From Nigrospora sphaerica (taxonomy: Eukaryota; Ascomycota; Sordariomycetes; Amphisphaeriales; Apiosporaceae), in contig JAGVVL010000015.1 of the NCBI GenBank assembly GCA_018287875.1, positions 1,674,001 through 1,738,000 on the forward strand: DNA of 64,000 bases, read 5' to 3'. This document shows positions 1-9,624 of this stretch, one piece after another. The notes beneath the pieces were generated by a model, which was not told where the DNA came from, made no database searches, and worked only from the letters and a program-made list of their open reading frames with translations. A program made the translations under genes and the position numbers. Positions within the stretch are counted from its first letter, which is position 1; each line of letters starts with the position of its first letter.

Positions 1-546
1 GCCACTTGATTAAATACCGAAGTCATCACCTCCTTCAAAGCACTTGGCATTGAAGAAACTCTCCCAGAGAAAGCTCGGTAAACAGCCGAAAGAATACGGG
101 TACAGAGCGGAATCGCACATGCTGCTGGGTGATGTACTCGCAGGGAAAAAGCGACAGGCAAGATCACTAGATATTATTTACAGTTCTGATTAAGGGGAGC
201 TAACGGGAGTGGGAGCAGTCGGCACGATCGATGAGGGCCTGCATTCGCGTGCAACGGTCAGGAACGCGGACAAAAGGGTCCTGGATCTGCGATCAATGGA
301 GTCGGTATGCACTGATGTGCCATCATCGATTGTGACAGACTCCCAAGCCTCCTGTGATGCATGATGTCATTATGCTCTTGGGCAAACATCATCATCGAGA
401 CGATTGACCCCCAGCCTTTCCCCGTCCATCCCAACCACCAGCAACGTCCTGAAAAAGAGAGGAACTTTCCCAATTGCACCGATCGTCCAATTCATTATCC
501 ACACAGCCTCGTCTCACGAAGAACGCACGATCCCACCGTATACACC
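1..546. other. Left edge, no supported gene
   Basis: Only short unconserved reading frames are present here. The last ~100 bases are probably the leader of the plus-strand gene starting at 547. Nothing identifiable continues in from outside the window. Confidence 0.5.
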
Positions 547-1285
547 ATGGTCGCCATCCGCATCAGCAACGCGCTCCGCGCCGCTCGCAGCTGCCGAGCC
601 GCCGCGGCCGGACCGCCGCCAACGGCGGCCGTCTACCGGCGCGGCCTGAGCAGCACGCCGCGCGTGCAAGGTCAGCAGGGCTACGGCGACGGCAAGGGCA
701 GCCCCGTGGGCGAGAACCCGCAGCAGGAGCCGGCGGCGACGCGGGCGCAGGAGAGCTCGGAGCACCCGGGGCCGGCGCCGCCCGACGTGGGCAAGGGCAC
801 GGGTGGCGGGCCGACCAAGGCGGGCAAGAGCCCCGAGGACGCCAGCGCCGCGTCGGGTGGCGCGCGCTCCAAAGAGGCCACCGAGACGGGCGCGAGCCCA
901 ACGGCCGGCGCTGTGCCCGGCTCGCACAAGGGAGGTGAGGCTCTCAAGGGCGCCCAGGGCAAGGACGCGCCCAAGCCCAAAATCTTGAACCAGTCCGTCC
1001 CTGGGGCGAAGCCGGGGCTGAGCAAAGAGCAAAAGCAGGAGGTCGAAGCGCATAATGCCGATTTTGAGCAGAGGCACGACCGCGCGGCCCCAGCTGCCGC
1101 CGACAAGGTGGACAAGGGCTTCTGGAAGGGAACGTACGTGTGCTTTTTTCTCCTTACACCCCGACTGCTACCCCCGTGGTCAGACTCCCCAGCATCGAGC
1201 AAGATGTTCCAGGGTGTATACCATGCTAACAATGGTATACTGCAGAGGCGGCCGTGATGGTAAGGAAATCGACTGGAATGCCTAA
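547..1285 (+). CDS. Predicted mitochondrial low-complexity protein, 208 aa, unknown function
   Basis: Two exons, 547-1133 and 1246-1285, are separated by a 112-nt intron with donor GTACGTG, branch GCTAAC and acceptor TGCAG. The join completes the C-terminal sequence FWKGTGGRDGKEIDWNA. The first ~35 residues are rich in Arg, Ala and Ser, lack acidic residues and are followed by RRGLSSTPR, which looks like a matrix-targeting presequence with its cleavage site. Residues ~40-140 are a Gly/Pro/Ala/Lys-rich low-complexity stretch. The last ~60 residues, from about KILNQSVPGAKPG, look more constrained, and the end is strongly charged. I recognise no named family and see no membrane segment. Mitochondrial location is inferred from the N-terminus only. 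The ATG at 547 is preferred to upstream in-frame codons because it begins the targeting-like sequence and has the context CACCATGG. Confidence 0.72.
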
Positions 1286-2073
1286 GCAGCTCATTGATAT
1301 TCCCTTCCAGACGAACCCTGATAACCTTCTTCGTTGTTCCTCGTTTCGGGTGTGCATAGGGTTGCTTTTGGTAGCATTGTGCGCGTTGGCTATACTGGAG
1401 TCGCTCCTCGGAAGAATGAGCGAGCGACGGGCTCCCGCGCGAGTGCCGTCGTCGATGTACCCATTAGATGCAAGTTTCGAGAGTCATTGCCTCAAGGCCC
1501 ATCTCGCCGACTCGGTCACAGACACCCAAAGGCCGGGAAAATGCCAATCTGAAGCCATGTGCCACTGGTATTATTCCACCACCGTCTGTCGATTATGGAC
1601 CGCAGCTGTCCTCAACGGTGATGTCATTTGCGCCCTTGTCAGCTCGTACGTGTGGGTGCAGCCGGGCATCGTAATTCATGCCATGTGCTCATCACGTTAT
1701 CTCTGTAATGGAGCAAAAGCGACGGCAAAGCACAAGTCGTGGACAGAACATCAATTGCGATGTACCTTCAATGCATGCTTGAGGTGAACGTAGGAGCCCT
1801 GGTTAATCGGACATAACTTACACGGCACAAACACAGTTGCAATAGGATAATCGGCGCCGCATTTGGAGTCGGCCCCCTGTCGCTATAATGAACCAATCAC
1901 GCTAACCCTGACGCCCTTTCCAGGCCTCAACTCCCAATCATCACCCAAAGCAAGCGCCAACTCGGACACCAACTCAACAAACCGGCCCTTGTGTTCCTTA
2001 CATCTTTCGCGCGTCGTCCGGGCGGTTTCTGCGAGGTCCCCAATGGCATTGAGGCATAGCTGCCGTCTCCCGA
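1286..2073. other. Intergenic, 0.8 kb
   Basis: This spacer lies between two plus-strand genes. It should hold the 3' end of the upstream gene and the promoter of the next. The reading frames here (for example 1254-1787) carry no recognisable domain. Confidence 0.5.
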
Positions 2074-3352
2074 ATGGCGGATGAGGACCTGCTGCGGAAG
2101 ATCCAGGGTCTCGACGACCTGGATCTAGCAGCGTTGCTGTGCCTCGTGAGCCGCGAGCACTGCATCATCAGTACCGATCCCGAAGCCCTCGACGACCTGG
2201 TCGACGAGCTGCGACTGGTAGGTCGGAACCAGGGAAAGATGGAAACTGCTTGGTCTTTGGGTCGCGCGAGAGGGGCGCCAATGCTAACCAAGGGCGCTCC
2301 AGGTTGCCTCGCAGACGTTCAATCTCAAGCCGGCCGTCGTCCACTGCCACGCGCAAACGACGCTCGATGACTTCGCCGCCGCCATCCTCCTCCAGCCCCC
2401 GGCCTCGGCGAACTCGCGCTCCTCGTCGCCCGTGCGCGCGCGCGACTCGTTCTTCCACGGTCCTGGTGCCTTACGCGGGCCGCCGCTCACCAGCGGCGGC
2501 GGCGGCGGCGGCGGCAGTAACAATAACAATAACCACCACAACAACCACGGCCAGCCGCAGATGGCCAACGTGATCCTGGCCCGCGACCTCGACAAGGCGC
2601 CCAAGGCGGTGCAGATCCAGGCCCTCGAGCTGCTGCGCACCCGCCGCATCTTCACCCGCACCAGCGTGCAGACGGCACCGAAGCAGTTCCTCCTCGTCGC
2701 CGTTCTCGAGTCGGACGGCGCCGGCGCCGGCAGCGCTGCCAAGGTGACTGAGCACCTCAACGACTTCTTCTACCTCGCCCACTGGCACGACCCCGAGGAC
2801 GGCTTCGCCCGCCTCGATGAGCAGCAGCGGCGGCACCGCCACGACTACGGCGACGACGGCGCCAGCGTGCGGAGCGGCCAGAGCGGCGCGAGCGTGGTGC
2901 GGCGGAGCTGGACGCCCCGGGCGGCGGCCGAGCCCGAGAGGGGGGGACCCGGCGGCGACGCCGTCTTCACCGAGGGCGACCTGGCCGCCCTGGCGACGGC
3001 GAGCCGCGAGACCCACGTCGACGTCGACGTGCTGCGCTACCAGATGAACATCGTCTCCTTCCTGCGCATGCACCGCGCCGTGGCCGGCGGCGTCGCCCCC
3101 CTCGCCACGCAGCATTACGGCCAGCTGGCCCGCTGTCTCGCCGCCCTCCACGGCCTCGACTACGTCACGCCCTCGCTCGTCGCCCTCGCTGCCAAGAAGA
3201 TATACGCCCACCGCGTCCGCATCGTCGCCCCCGACAAGGAGCGCAGCCTGCAGTGGGGGAGCGACCGCGCCGCCGTCGAGCAGCTGCTCGAAGGCGTCGG
3301 CCCCGAGGACGTCATCGAGGATGTGCTGGCCATGGTGGCCGCGCCCCTCTAA
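2074..3352 (+). CDS. MoxR/Mg-chelatase-like AAA family protein with degenerate Walker motifs, 397 aa
   Basis: Exons 2074-2217 and 2303-3352 flank an 85-nt intron (donor GTAGGT, branch GCTAAC). The join reads DELRL-VASQTFNLKP. The N-terminus (DLAALLCLVSREHCIIST) matches what I recall of fungal proteins annotated as magnesium chelatase. The segment VILARDLDKAPKAVQIQALE aligns by eye with the Walker B and following region of MoxR/ChlI ATPases (ADEINRAP pattern), and HLNDFFYLAHWHDPEDGF and the C-terminal helices resemble the lid. A GxxGxGKT P-loop is absent where it should follow HCIIST, and the Walker B DE is replaced by RD, so ATP hydrolysis is doubtful. A Gly run followed by an Asn/His run at ~residues 110-130 is low complexity. 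It is more likely a structural or scaffold protein than a chelatase. Fungi make no chlorophyll, so the chelatase name should not be taken as function. Confidence 0.8.
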
Positions 3353-3686
3353 CGACGCGCCCCGTAGAGCAGGTAATTAGAATACGTCGTGTTGGATTAT
3401 GGTGTGGCCTTCTTTATTATTCATCTCATCACTCTCGCTGCCTTGCCTCAACGATGAACCGTCGTGAGCCCTTTTTCCTTGTTGGCTATCTCGTACAATG
3501 CCGTCCCGCGTACTCCGCCCCGATAAGGGGCCCGCGCCCGAAGCATTCTATATGTAGTACACAGCCGAACCCAACGCCGGCCAAATCTCGTTGGCAACTA
3601 TTTTGGTCCCTAATCTCATGCATGGTCTCGTTCATATCAAGGTAGTGGTATGCCGCGACTCGGATGGCGTGGCGAATCTGAAGCCA
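3353..3686. other. Convergent intergenic spacer
   Basis: This spacer separates the 3' ends of the AAA-like gene (+) and GDA1 (-). AT content is higher than in the flanking coding DNA, as expected of 3' untranslated regions. No other feature is seen. Confidence 0.5.
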
Positions 3687-5425
3687 TTAGTGGATCTGGG
3701 TGACTTTGCAGGCCCAGCCGGAGTTCTTGGCCAGCAAGGGCAGACTGTTTTTTTTCGGGTTTCGTTAGCCACTGTGAGAGTCTCCCGATGGTCGGGGGGC
3801 GGTGATGGGTGAACTTACCTCGCGCCCAGGCACCAGCCCAGTTCGTTGTTGTCAATCTTCTTGGCCATGCGCACCTCACGGTCGATGGGCATGTCGTAGC
3901 CGGTGTGGAGGAGGCCGACCATGAAGCTCAGGTCGAGGCAGGACTGGCCGCGGTCGTTCAGCTCGTCGAGGGCGCCGGGGATGCTGCCGAAGACGTCCCA
4001 GGCGGGCTTGCCGCTGCACACCGTGTTGGTCAGGTCGTGCAGCTCGCGCAGGGTGAAGGCGTCGGGCATGCCGAGGGGCTTCAGGCGGTCGTAGAAGAAG
4101 GAGAAGACGTAGACGTCCTCCTTGGCGAAGGTCTTGGCGAGCGAGGGCTGGTGGATGCCGTTGAAGGAGCAGGGCGCCAGCTTGCAGGCGGTATCCTTGT
4201 TGAGTATCTTCTCGGCCAGGGCGCGGCACTGGGCCGGCGCCGGGATGGCGGGCCCCGTCATGTTCACCTCGATCTTGCCCTTGCCAAGCGGCGATTTGTC
4301 GCCCAAGTCGACCTCGACGGTGTCGCTCTGGCCCGAGTTGATGCAAGGGTTGAGGACGGGCTTCTTCAACCAATCAGTGCCCGTCTTTTCCTGTGCCATG
4401 CCCTCCAGCAGGGTCAAGTGGATGGCGTTGCGGGCGGCCATCAGGCCGTAGCCAAGATGCGAGTGCTGGTACAGCTCAAAGTCGCGGCCGCCAAAGGCCA
4501 GCTTGTAGACGTGGTCGCCATCGGCCATCTTCTCGGGCAGGCCGCCGTGGGGCGCGCCCTTAAAGGTGGGCTCGAAGACAATCTGCGTGGAGCCGCCGCC
4601 GAGGTCGAAGATGGCGGCCGTCGGGCTCTGGTCGGGCCCGCCAATCTTGCCCAGCAGGTAGTTGGTGGTAATCCAGGCGTAGACACCCTCGTCTTTGCCG
4701 TCCATGATGGCAACGCCCTCTTCCTCCTTGGAGACGACGGGGAAGGGGTAGTCGTTTTCCAGGTGGTTGCGGACGGCCTCGAGGATCTTCTCGCTCGCCT
4801 CCTTGCCCACCATGCGCAGACCGGCCGTTGCCTTGACGGCGACGGGGGTGCATCCCTTCAGCTTGTCGGGGACCGTCTTCATGGCCACGGCCATGAGGTC
4901 GTCGAGGGTGGCGGCGGCGGCGGCGGGATCGTCCTTGTACTTGCTCAGCCCGCCCACGGGCTTCTCCGTCATCTTGAACTCCTCGTGCTCGAGCCTGGGC
5001 GTCGGGCCGCAGTTGTTGAACTTGTAAACGTGGATGCGGGAGCCCGTGCTGCCGGCGTCGATCATGAGAACATACTGGACGATAGGCTTGTCCTTGCTAT
5101 ACGACTTGGTGCACATTTCGGTGCCGTACGAGCCATCGGCGGGGGTCTGGCCGCCGCCGGCCGACGGCGACCGGGAGCCCTGGTAGACGTCGACGCCGCG
5201 CGGGGACAGCCAGTAGAACAGGAAGACGAGGAAGACGACGATGCCCGTGGTCTTCAGCCACCGGGCCTTCTGTGTTTGGTTCATCCAGGCGGTTTTGGCG
5301 CGTTCGAAGATACCGGCGTCGCGGTGGTGTTGGTTGCGGCCGTAGGGCGTGTCGTAGCGACCGGCCTTTTCGTAGGGGTCGCGGCCAACCTGCTTCGTAG
5401 GCAGCGATACCGATGTTCTCCTCAT
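3687..5425 (-). CDS. gda1: Golgi guanosine-diphosphatase, GDA1/CD39 family, 554 aa
   Basis: This enzyme hydrolyses GDP to GMP in the Golgi lumen, which supports GDP-mannose import and protein mannosylation. The product is a type II membrane protein: a short cytosolic tail, one membrane segment at about residues 59-74 (TGIVVFLVFLFYWLS), a stem, then the catalytic domain. Apyrase conserved regions are clear: ACR1 (MIDAGSTGSRIHVYKF, ~residues 118-133), ACR2 (VKATAGLRM), ACR3 (EEEGVAIMDGKDEGVYAW) and ACR4 (IFDLGGGSTQIVF). The coding sequence is two exons, 5425-3819 and 3744-3687. The 74-nt intron (3745-3818, donor GTAAGT, branch GCTAAC, acceptor AACAG) lies inside the conserved C-terminal motif, and splicing restores GWCLGASLPLL before the stop. 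Without the intron the protein would end wrongly after GWCLGAR. It is divergent from the PPPDE-thioredoxin gene and convergent with the AAA-like gene. Confidence 0.94.
3745..3818 (-). other. Terminal intron of gda1
   Basis: The 74-nt intron has donor GTAAGT, branch GTGGCTAACG and acceptor AACAG. It splits the Ser codon of the conserved GASLPLL motif and leaves a last exon of 58 nt. Confidence 0.9.
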
Positions 5426-6864
5426 AAGTGGCCACGTTTGGGACCCGACGGTCGCACGGTAAATTCCTCTGGGGGTGGGGAGGGAGGAACCGGAAGGAGG
5501 GGCGTGGGCGTGGGCGCGACGGGGCGAGGAGAAAAGGGAGGGAGGGCGAGAAAGGGGCTGGGCTGAGTTATACTAAAGCGAGCGTACGAAAAAGAAGGGG
5601 CGGCGCGCGAAGTAGATGGCAACCAGCCGTGATTCCAAAACCTTAAAACGAGACAGGCAGGGACAACAGGACACGATGCCCGGGTTAATGTAAATCAGAT
5701 AGGGGCTGCAAACGAGCCGGCGGGCGGCGACAGCGACCGAAAGAAGACGTTTGCGAATGCGTGTACACGTAAAGTAATCAGCAGTCGACGGGGAATGGAG
5801 AACATGGAGCCCGTCAATCTCGCCCAGATTTTCGTCGCCAATTTCAGCGCCGTCGAATTGAGGTCTGTCTTTTCGCCGCATCGAGCGAGCCTATTCTCCA
5901 GCCCATCCCAGCCCCGGCCCCGCCACCCCTGCTTTCTAAACTTGGGATCAGTCCGTCGTCAATGCGGTCGCCTTGGCGTGCTTTCGGGCCCTCGTCGTCG
6001 GGAAGAACTTGTACTGGCCCCTTGGTATTTACGTGGCACCGACTAATAAGAACCCTGCCGTCATCTGACCAAGGCAAAACGGGTACTTACGAGTCTATTA
6101 CCTTAGGTAAGTGTTTGTAGGTATGTACTTGTCTCACGCAGTGTCCACACGACCAGCTGCGGGGCCGCTTGTACTGTGACCACAGTATCCAGATAGCAGC
6201 CCTATCGAGGGTACTTTAGGTGTTGGAGGCCGGCCTTGCGTTTGCAGGGCTTCACACGCAAGAGGTACGTATGCACGGAGAGGACACGCAAAGCACCTCT
6301 TCCAAGACACCCTTCTCGTCGACCGACATAGTTGGTCCTCAGTACAGGATATAGCATCAACATGGCCGCGTCGGAACTACGACGATGCACTACAAAAGAA
6401 TAGCCCTCCCCCTCGCCTCCCTGGCCGGCCTGGCGTTTGGCCCGCTCAGCCACCCGGCACTCCGGCCCTCTATGGCTTAGGGGGATCAAGATCAGGCGGA
6501 TGAGCCACATCTTGGGCCAGCGAAGCTTCCAGCGACTTTGAGGTCTGGATCCTGACGTACAAGCTCGGTTGCCTTGAAACAGGACGTGAGAACGCCATCA
6601 GTTATTTCCAGTCGGCCATCGCCCGTTTGTTCATTCCCAACCGCTGCACTTTTCGCCCCCTAGACTTGTCAACCTCGAGATCCCACCTCTGCATGCATTT
6701 TGAGTTAGCTACTTGACTCTAAAAGACTTGTCACATAACCTTCATACTAGATCTAGCAAGTTAAGTGCTCTTCGCAGTCCAGCTGTACAACATACTCTAG
6801 GTACTCCAACCGGCGTCACCACGCGATCCCTTCATTGGCCAAGAGCGCGCGTCGGCCCGGTACC
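5426..6864. other. Divergent promoter region, 1.4 kb
   Basis: This interval lies between gda1 (-) and the PPPDE-thioredoxin gene (+). The ~150 bases next to gda1 are purine-rich on the plus strand, so they are a C/T-rich leader in the gda1 direction. TACCTTAGGTAAGT-like words lie at ~6100-6130. No coding potential is seen. Confidence 0.5.
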
Positions 6865-8688
6865 ATGGATGTCCATCTCCTAGTATACGATCTGTCCAAT
6901 GGCCTTGCCCGCCAGATGTCGATGGCCCTGCTGGGGTTCCATCTTGATGCCGTCTACCACACGTCGATTGAGCTGAACGGCATCGAATGGGTTTACGATG
7001 GCGGCATCAACACCATTCGTCCGGGAAGCTCGCATCTGGGCAAGCCGCTGGAGAGGATATATCTCGGCAAGACTGAGCTTCCCATCGAGGTCATTACAGA
7101 ATATGTGGACTCATTGCGCGACGTCTACACTCCCCAGGTAAGCTTATATCTTGCCATCTGCCTCGATGCTCAAGTCACTCACACAGTCCAGGCATACGAC
7201 TTGTTCCGTCACAACTGCAACAATTTCAGCAATGACTTCGCCACCTTTTTGGTGGGCAAGGGCATCCCCGAGCACATTAGCAATATGCCCAACGCTGTGC
7301 TGGAGAGCCCCTTTGGCAGAATGATGCAGCCCCAGTTGGAGCAGATGGTGCAGCAGAGAAAAGCCCAGCAGGGCGGCTTGTTGGGAATACAGACCGATCC
7401 GTATGCGAAGCCGGCCCCTACCGCCAACGGCTCCGCGGCCCGGACAAACGGGCATCGCGTCGACCACGAGGCCGGAACGGTGAGAAATGTTTCAACGCTG
7501 CGCCAACTCGACTCACTACTCGAGGGCGCGAAGAAGTCGTGTGCTGTCGTCTTCTTCACCTCGGCGACATGCCCTCCGTGCAAGACGCTGTACCCGGTGT
7601 ACGACCAGCTGGCCGCCGAGCTAGGCGACAAGGCAATTCTGGCCAAGGCCGACACGTCACAAGCCTTCGACATTGGCCAGCGCTACGGCATCACCGCGAC
7701 GCCCACCTTTATCACCTTCCTCAAGGGCGAGCAACAGGAGCGATGGTCGGGAGCCGACCCAGCGAGACTCCGGGGTACCGTGGGACTGTTGGCTCAGATG
7801 GGCAGCCCCTCGCATCCCCACCAGATGCTGAACCTGCCGCACTTTGCTAACCCCGACTCCAAGCCTGTCCTATTCAGCAAGGTGCCACCTCTGGACAAGC
7901 TGGTCGCCAAAATGGACACAAGTGACGACAGTGTTCTGGCGCTGAAGCGCTTCATCGAGGTCAAAACCGCTGAGGACCCATCAGCCGCGCCGCTTCCGGA
8001 CTTGCAGGCTTTCTCCGAGTACCTGGTCAAGGCAACTAAAGATTTGCCCGTGGACGTCATGTTCGCCGCTGTGGACCTCTTCCGGTGCGCGCTCGATGAT
8101 ACGCGCGTAAGCGGCTTCTTCGCTGAGGAAGCCGACCACAAGACGGTCATTGCGGTTCTCGATTTCGTCAATGCACAATCGTCCTGCCCCTACGCCTTGC
8201 GGCTGGTGACGCTGCAGATGGTGTGCAACCTTTTTTCAAGCCCACTGTTCCCGGACCAGATTCTCAGCCAGGCCCCTCTGAGGAAACCCGTAACGCAGCT
8301 TGTGTCCACGAGCTTCCTCGACGACTCCCACAACAACGTCCGCGTGGCAGCAGCTTCGTTGCTTTACAACATCGCTGCGGCCAACAGCAAGAGGAGGCGT
8401 GAGACTGGGGAGGACGTACTCCCCGAGAGCGACCAAATAGAGCTCGCCGCCTCCGCTCTGGAAGCCATCTCGCAGGAGACGGCGTCGGCCGAGGCGTTGC
8501 ACGGCATGCTTCTGGGCATCGGTTTTCTCGCATACTGCATGCCGGAAGATGGTGAACTGATCGACCTGCTTAGGACCATGGACGCACAGGGTACCATTAC
8601 GTCTAAAGCGAAGGAATTCCCCGGCGAGAAGGAGCTGATTACCGAAGTTGGGTCGGAGCTACTGGGTAAGGGGCTTAGGCGGAAGTAG
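6865..8688 (+). CDS. PPPDE (DUF862) peptidase-like, thioredoxin and PUL domain protein, 589 aa
   Basis: Three domains are readable. Residues ~1-150 are a PPPDE thiol isopeptidase fold (DeSI-type, removing SUMO/ubiquitin in characterised members), with the His of AVYHTSIELNG and the Cys of LFRHNCNNFSNDF as the expected catalytic pair. Residues ~195-300 are a thioredoxin domain with active site ATCPPCK and cis-Pro region ITATPTF. From ~340 to the end is an all-helical PUL region, which in PLAA/Ufd3 binds Cdc48/p97. The start is ATG 6865, in context TACCATGG; the frame is open a little further upstream but without an ATG. A 54-nt intron at 7138-7191 (GTAAGC...TCCAG) is removed, joining TPQ to AYDLFRHNC. 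It is phase 0 and contains no stop, so retention would insert 18 residues. A role in ubiquitin/SUMO turnover with Cdc48 is inferred from the domains. Confidence 0.9.
   Translation: MDVHLLVYDLSNGLARQMSMALLGFHLDAVYHTSIELNGIEWVYDGGINTIRPGSSHLGKPLERIYLGKTELPIEVITEYVDSLRDVYTPQVSLYLAICLDAQVTHTVQAYDLFRHNCNNFSNDFATFLVGKGIPEHISNMPNAVLESPFGRMMQPQLEQMVQQRKAQQGGLLGIQTDPYAKPAPTANGSAARTNGHRVDHEAGTVRNVSTLRQLDSLLEGAKKSCAVVFFTSATCPPCKTLYPVYDQLAAELGDKAILAKADTSQAFDIGQRYGITATPTFITFLKGEQQERWSGADPARLRGTVGLLAQMGSPSHPHQMLNLPHFANPDSKPVLFSKVPPLDKLVAKMDTSDDSVLALKRFIEVKTAEDPSAAPLPDLQAFSEYLVKATKDLPVDVMFAAVDLFRCALDDTRVSGFFAEEADHKTVIAVLDFVNAQSSCPYALRLVTLQMVCNLFSSPLFPDQILSQAPLRKPVTQLVSTSFLDDSHNNVRVAAASLLYNIAAANSKRRRETGEDVLPESDQIELAASALEAISQETASAEALHGMLLGIGFLAYCMPEDGELIDLLRTMDAQGTITSKAKEFPGEKELITEVGSELLGKGLRRK
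7138..7191 (+). other. In-frame 54-nt intron of the PPPDE-thioredoxin gene
   Basis: Donor CAG|GTAAGC and acceptor TCCAG|GCA define a phase 0 intron of 18 codons with no stop. The flanking residues TPQ and AYDLFRHNC are contiguous in the PPPDE fold as I know it, so this is an intron despite being readable through. Confidence 0.8.
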
Positions 8689-9624
8689 TTGACATGTACG
8701 AACATAGCGCGGGGGGTGTCATTGCGCGGGACGGTTCTATAGAGTACGCTGGGGTTGAATATTCCCCCATGCTGTACATGACAGGGAACTCGGGCTAGAA
8801 TAGGTATGGCGTATCGTGACACGGCTTGATACTGACTATCATCACTTCGTTGCGTTCTTAGCCCTGTTCAATGCTGGTAAGACGGACCTGGAACGTGGAA
8901 GAATATGGTTTAGGGCCCTGTACTCGGTGGATAGGCTGGCTGCCTGTGCCTGTGCCGCTGCCCGGCATTTTCATGATGAGTACGGAAGTACAAAAGAATG
9001 CACACAAGTACTTCCCCTAAGTACTTTATTCTAATGACAGCCATGTTGGCTTCTCCGGTACGGGAAGCGGCAGAAAAGAAAAACACGACTGCAATAGCTA
9101 CCGGAAGCCCATGGCAAACGCCTACGTACACTTACACGTTCCTCGATCTCGGGGCGCTCTCCATCGCATCGAGCCGTCTGTCCCGTTGCGTCGTCCACAT
9201 TCAATGTCTACATTCGATGTCTACATGCATCTTGCATCTGCGCACCTCCGTCAAGGTTCTCTCCCATCCCCGTCCCTGCACCCCATTCCCCGGGAGCACA
9301 GGTGTTGGCAAGCCTCATACTCGAGCACCACTGTTTTCTAATAAGCGAAAAGAGACCCCCGTCGCAGATCAGCCGCGTGCACTAGCAAAAGCGCTGGGCC
9401 TTCCCAGCCACCCGGCTCGCGTAGCTGCCCCGACAACGGATTGGGCGTAAATAACCCAAGGCCCCACTTGTAATTGCTTGCTTCATATGGGCCCGTTCCG
9501 CCCACAGGGGCCGCCCTACGGGACATCCCAGAGGCTGCGCCATCGTGATCTCATTATTGATATCTGCGCGTTGCTGTCGCGCGTTGGAACGTTGAAGGAG
9601 CGCGTCGCCCGGCTTAGGACGAGC
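8689..9624. other. Intergenic, 0.9 kb
   Basis: This spacer lies between two plus-strand genes. The frame upstream of the kinesin start is open back to an ATG at 9487, so the kinesin leader may be partly translated. No other feature is seen. Confidence 0.5.

Noticed and set aside
3809..5566. A 585-codon open frame on the plus strand
   Set aside because: It is the antisense of gda1; codon bias for G/C at third positions removes stops opposite the real gene, and the translation is Val/Gly/Leu low complexity.
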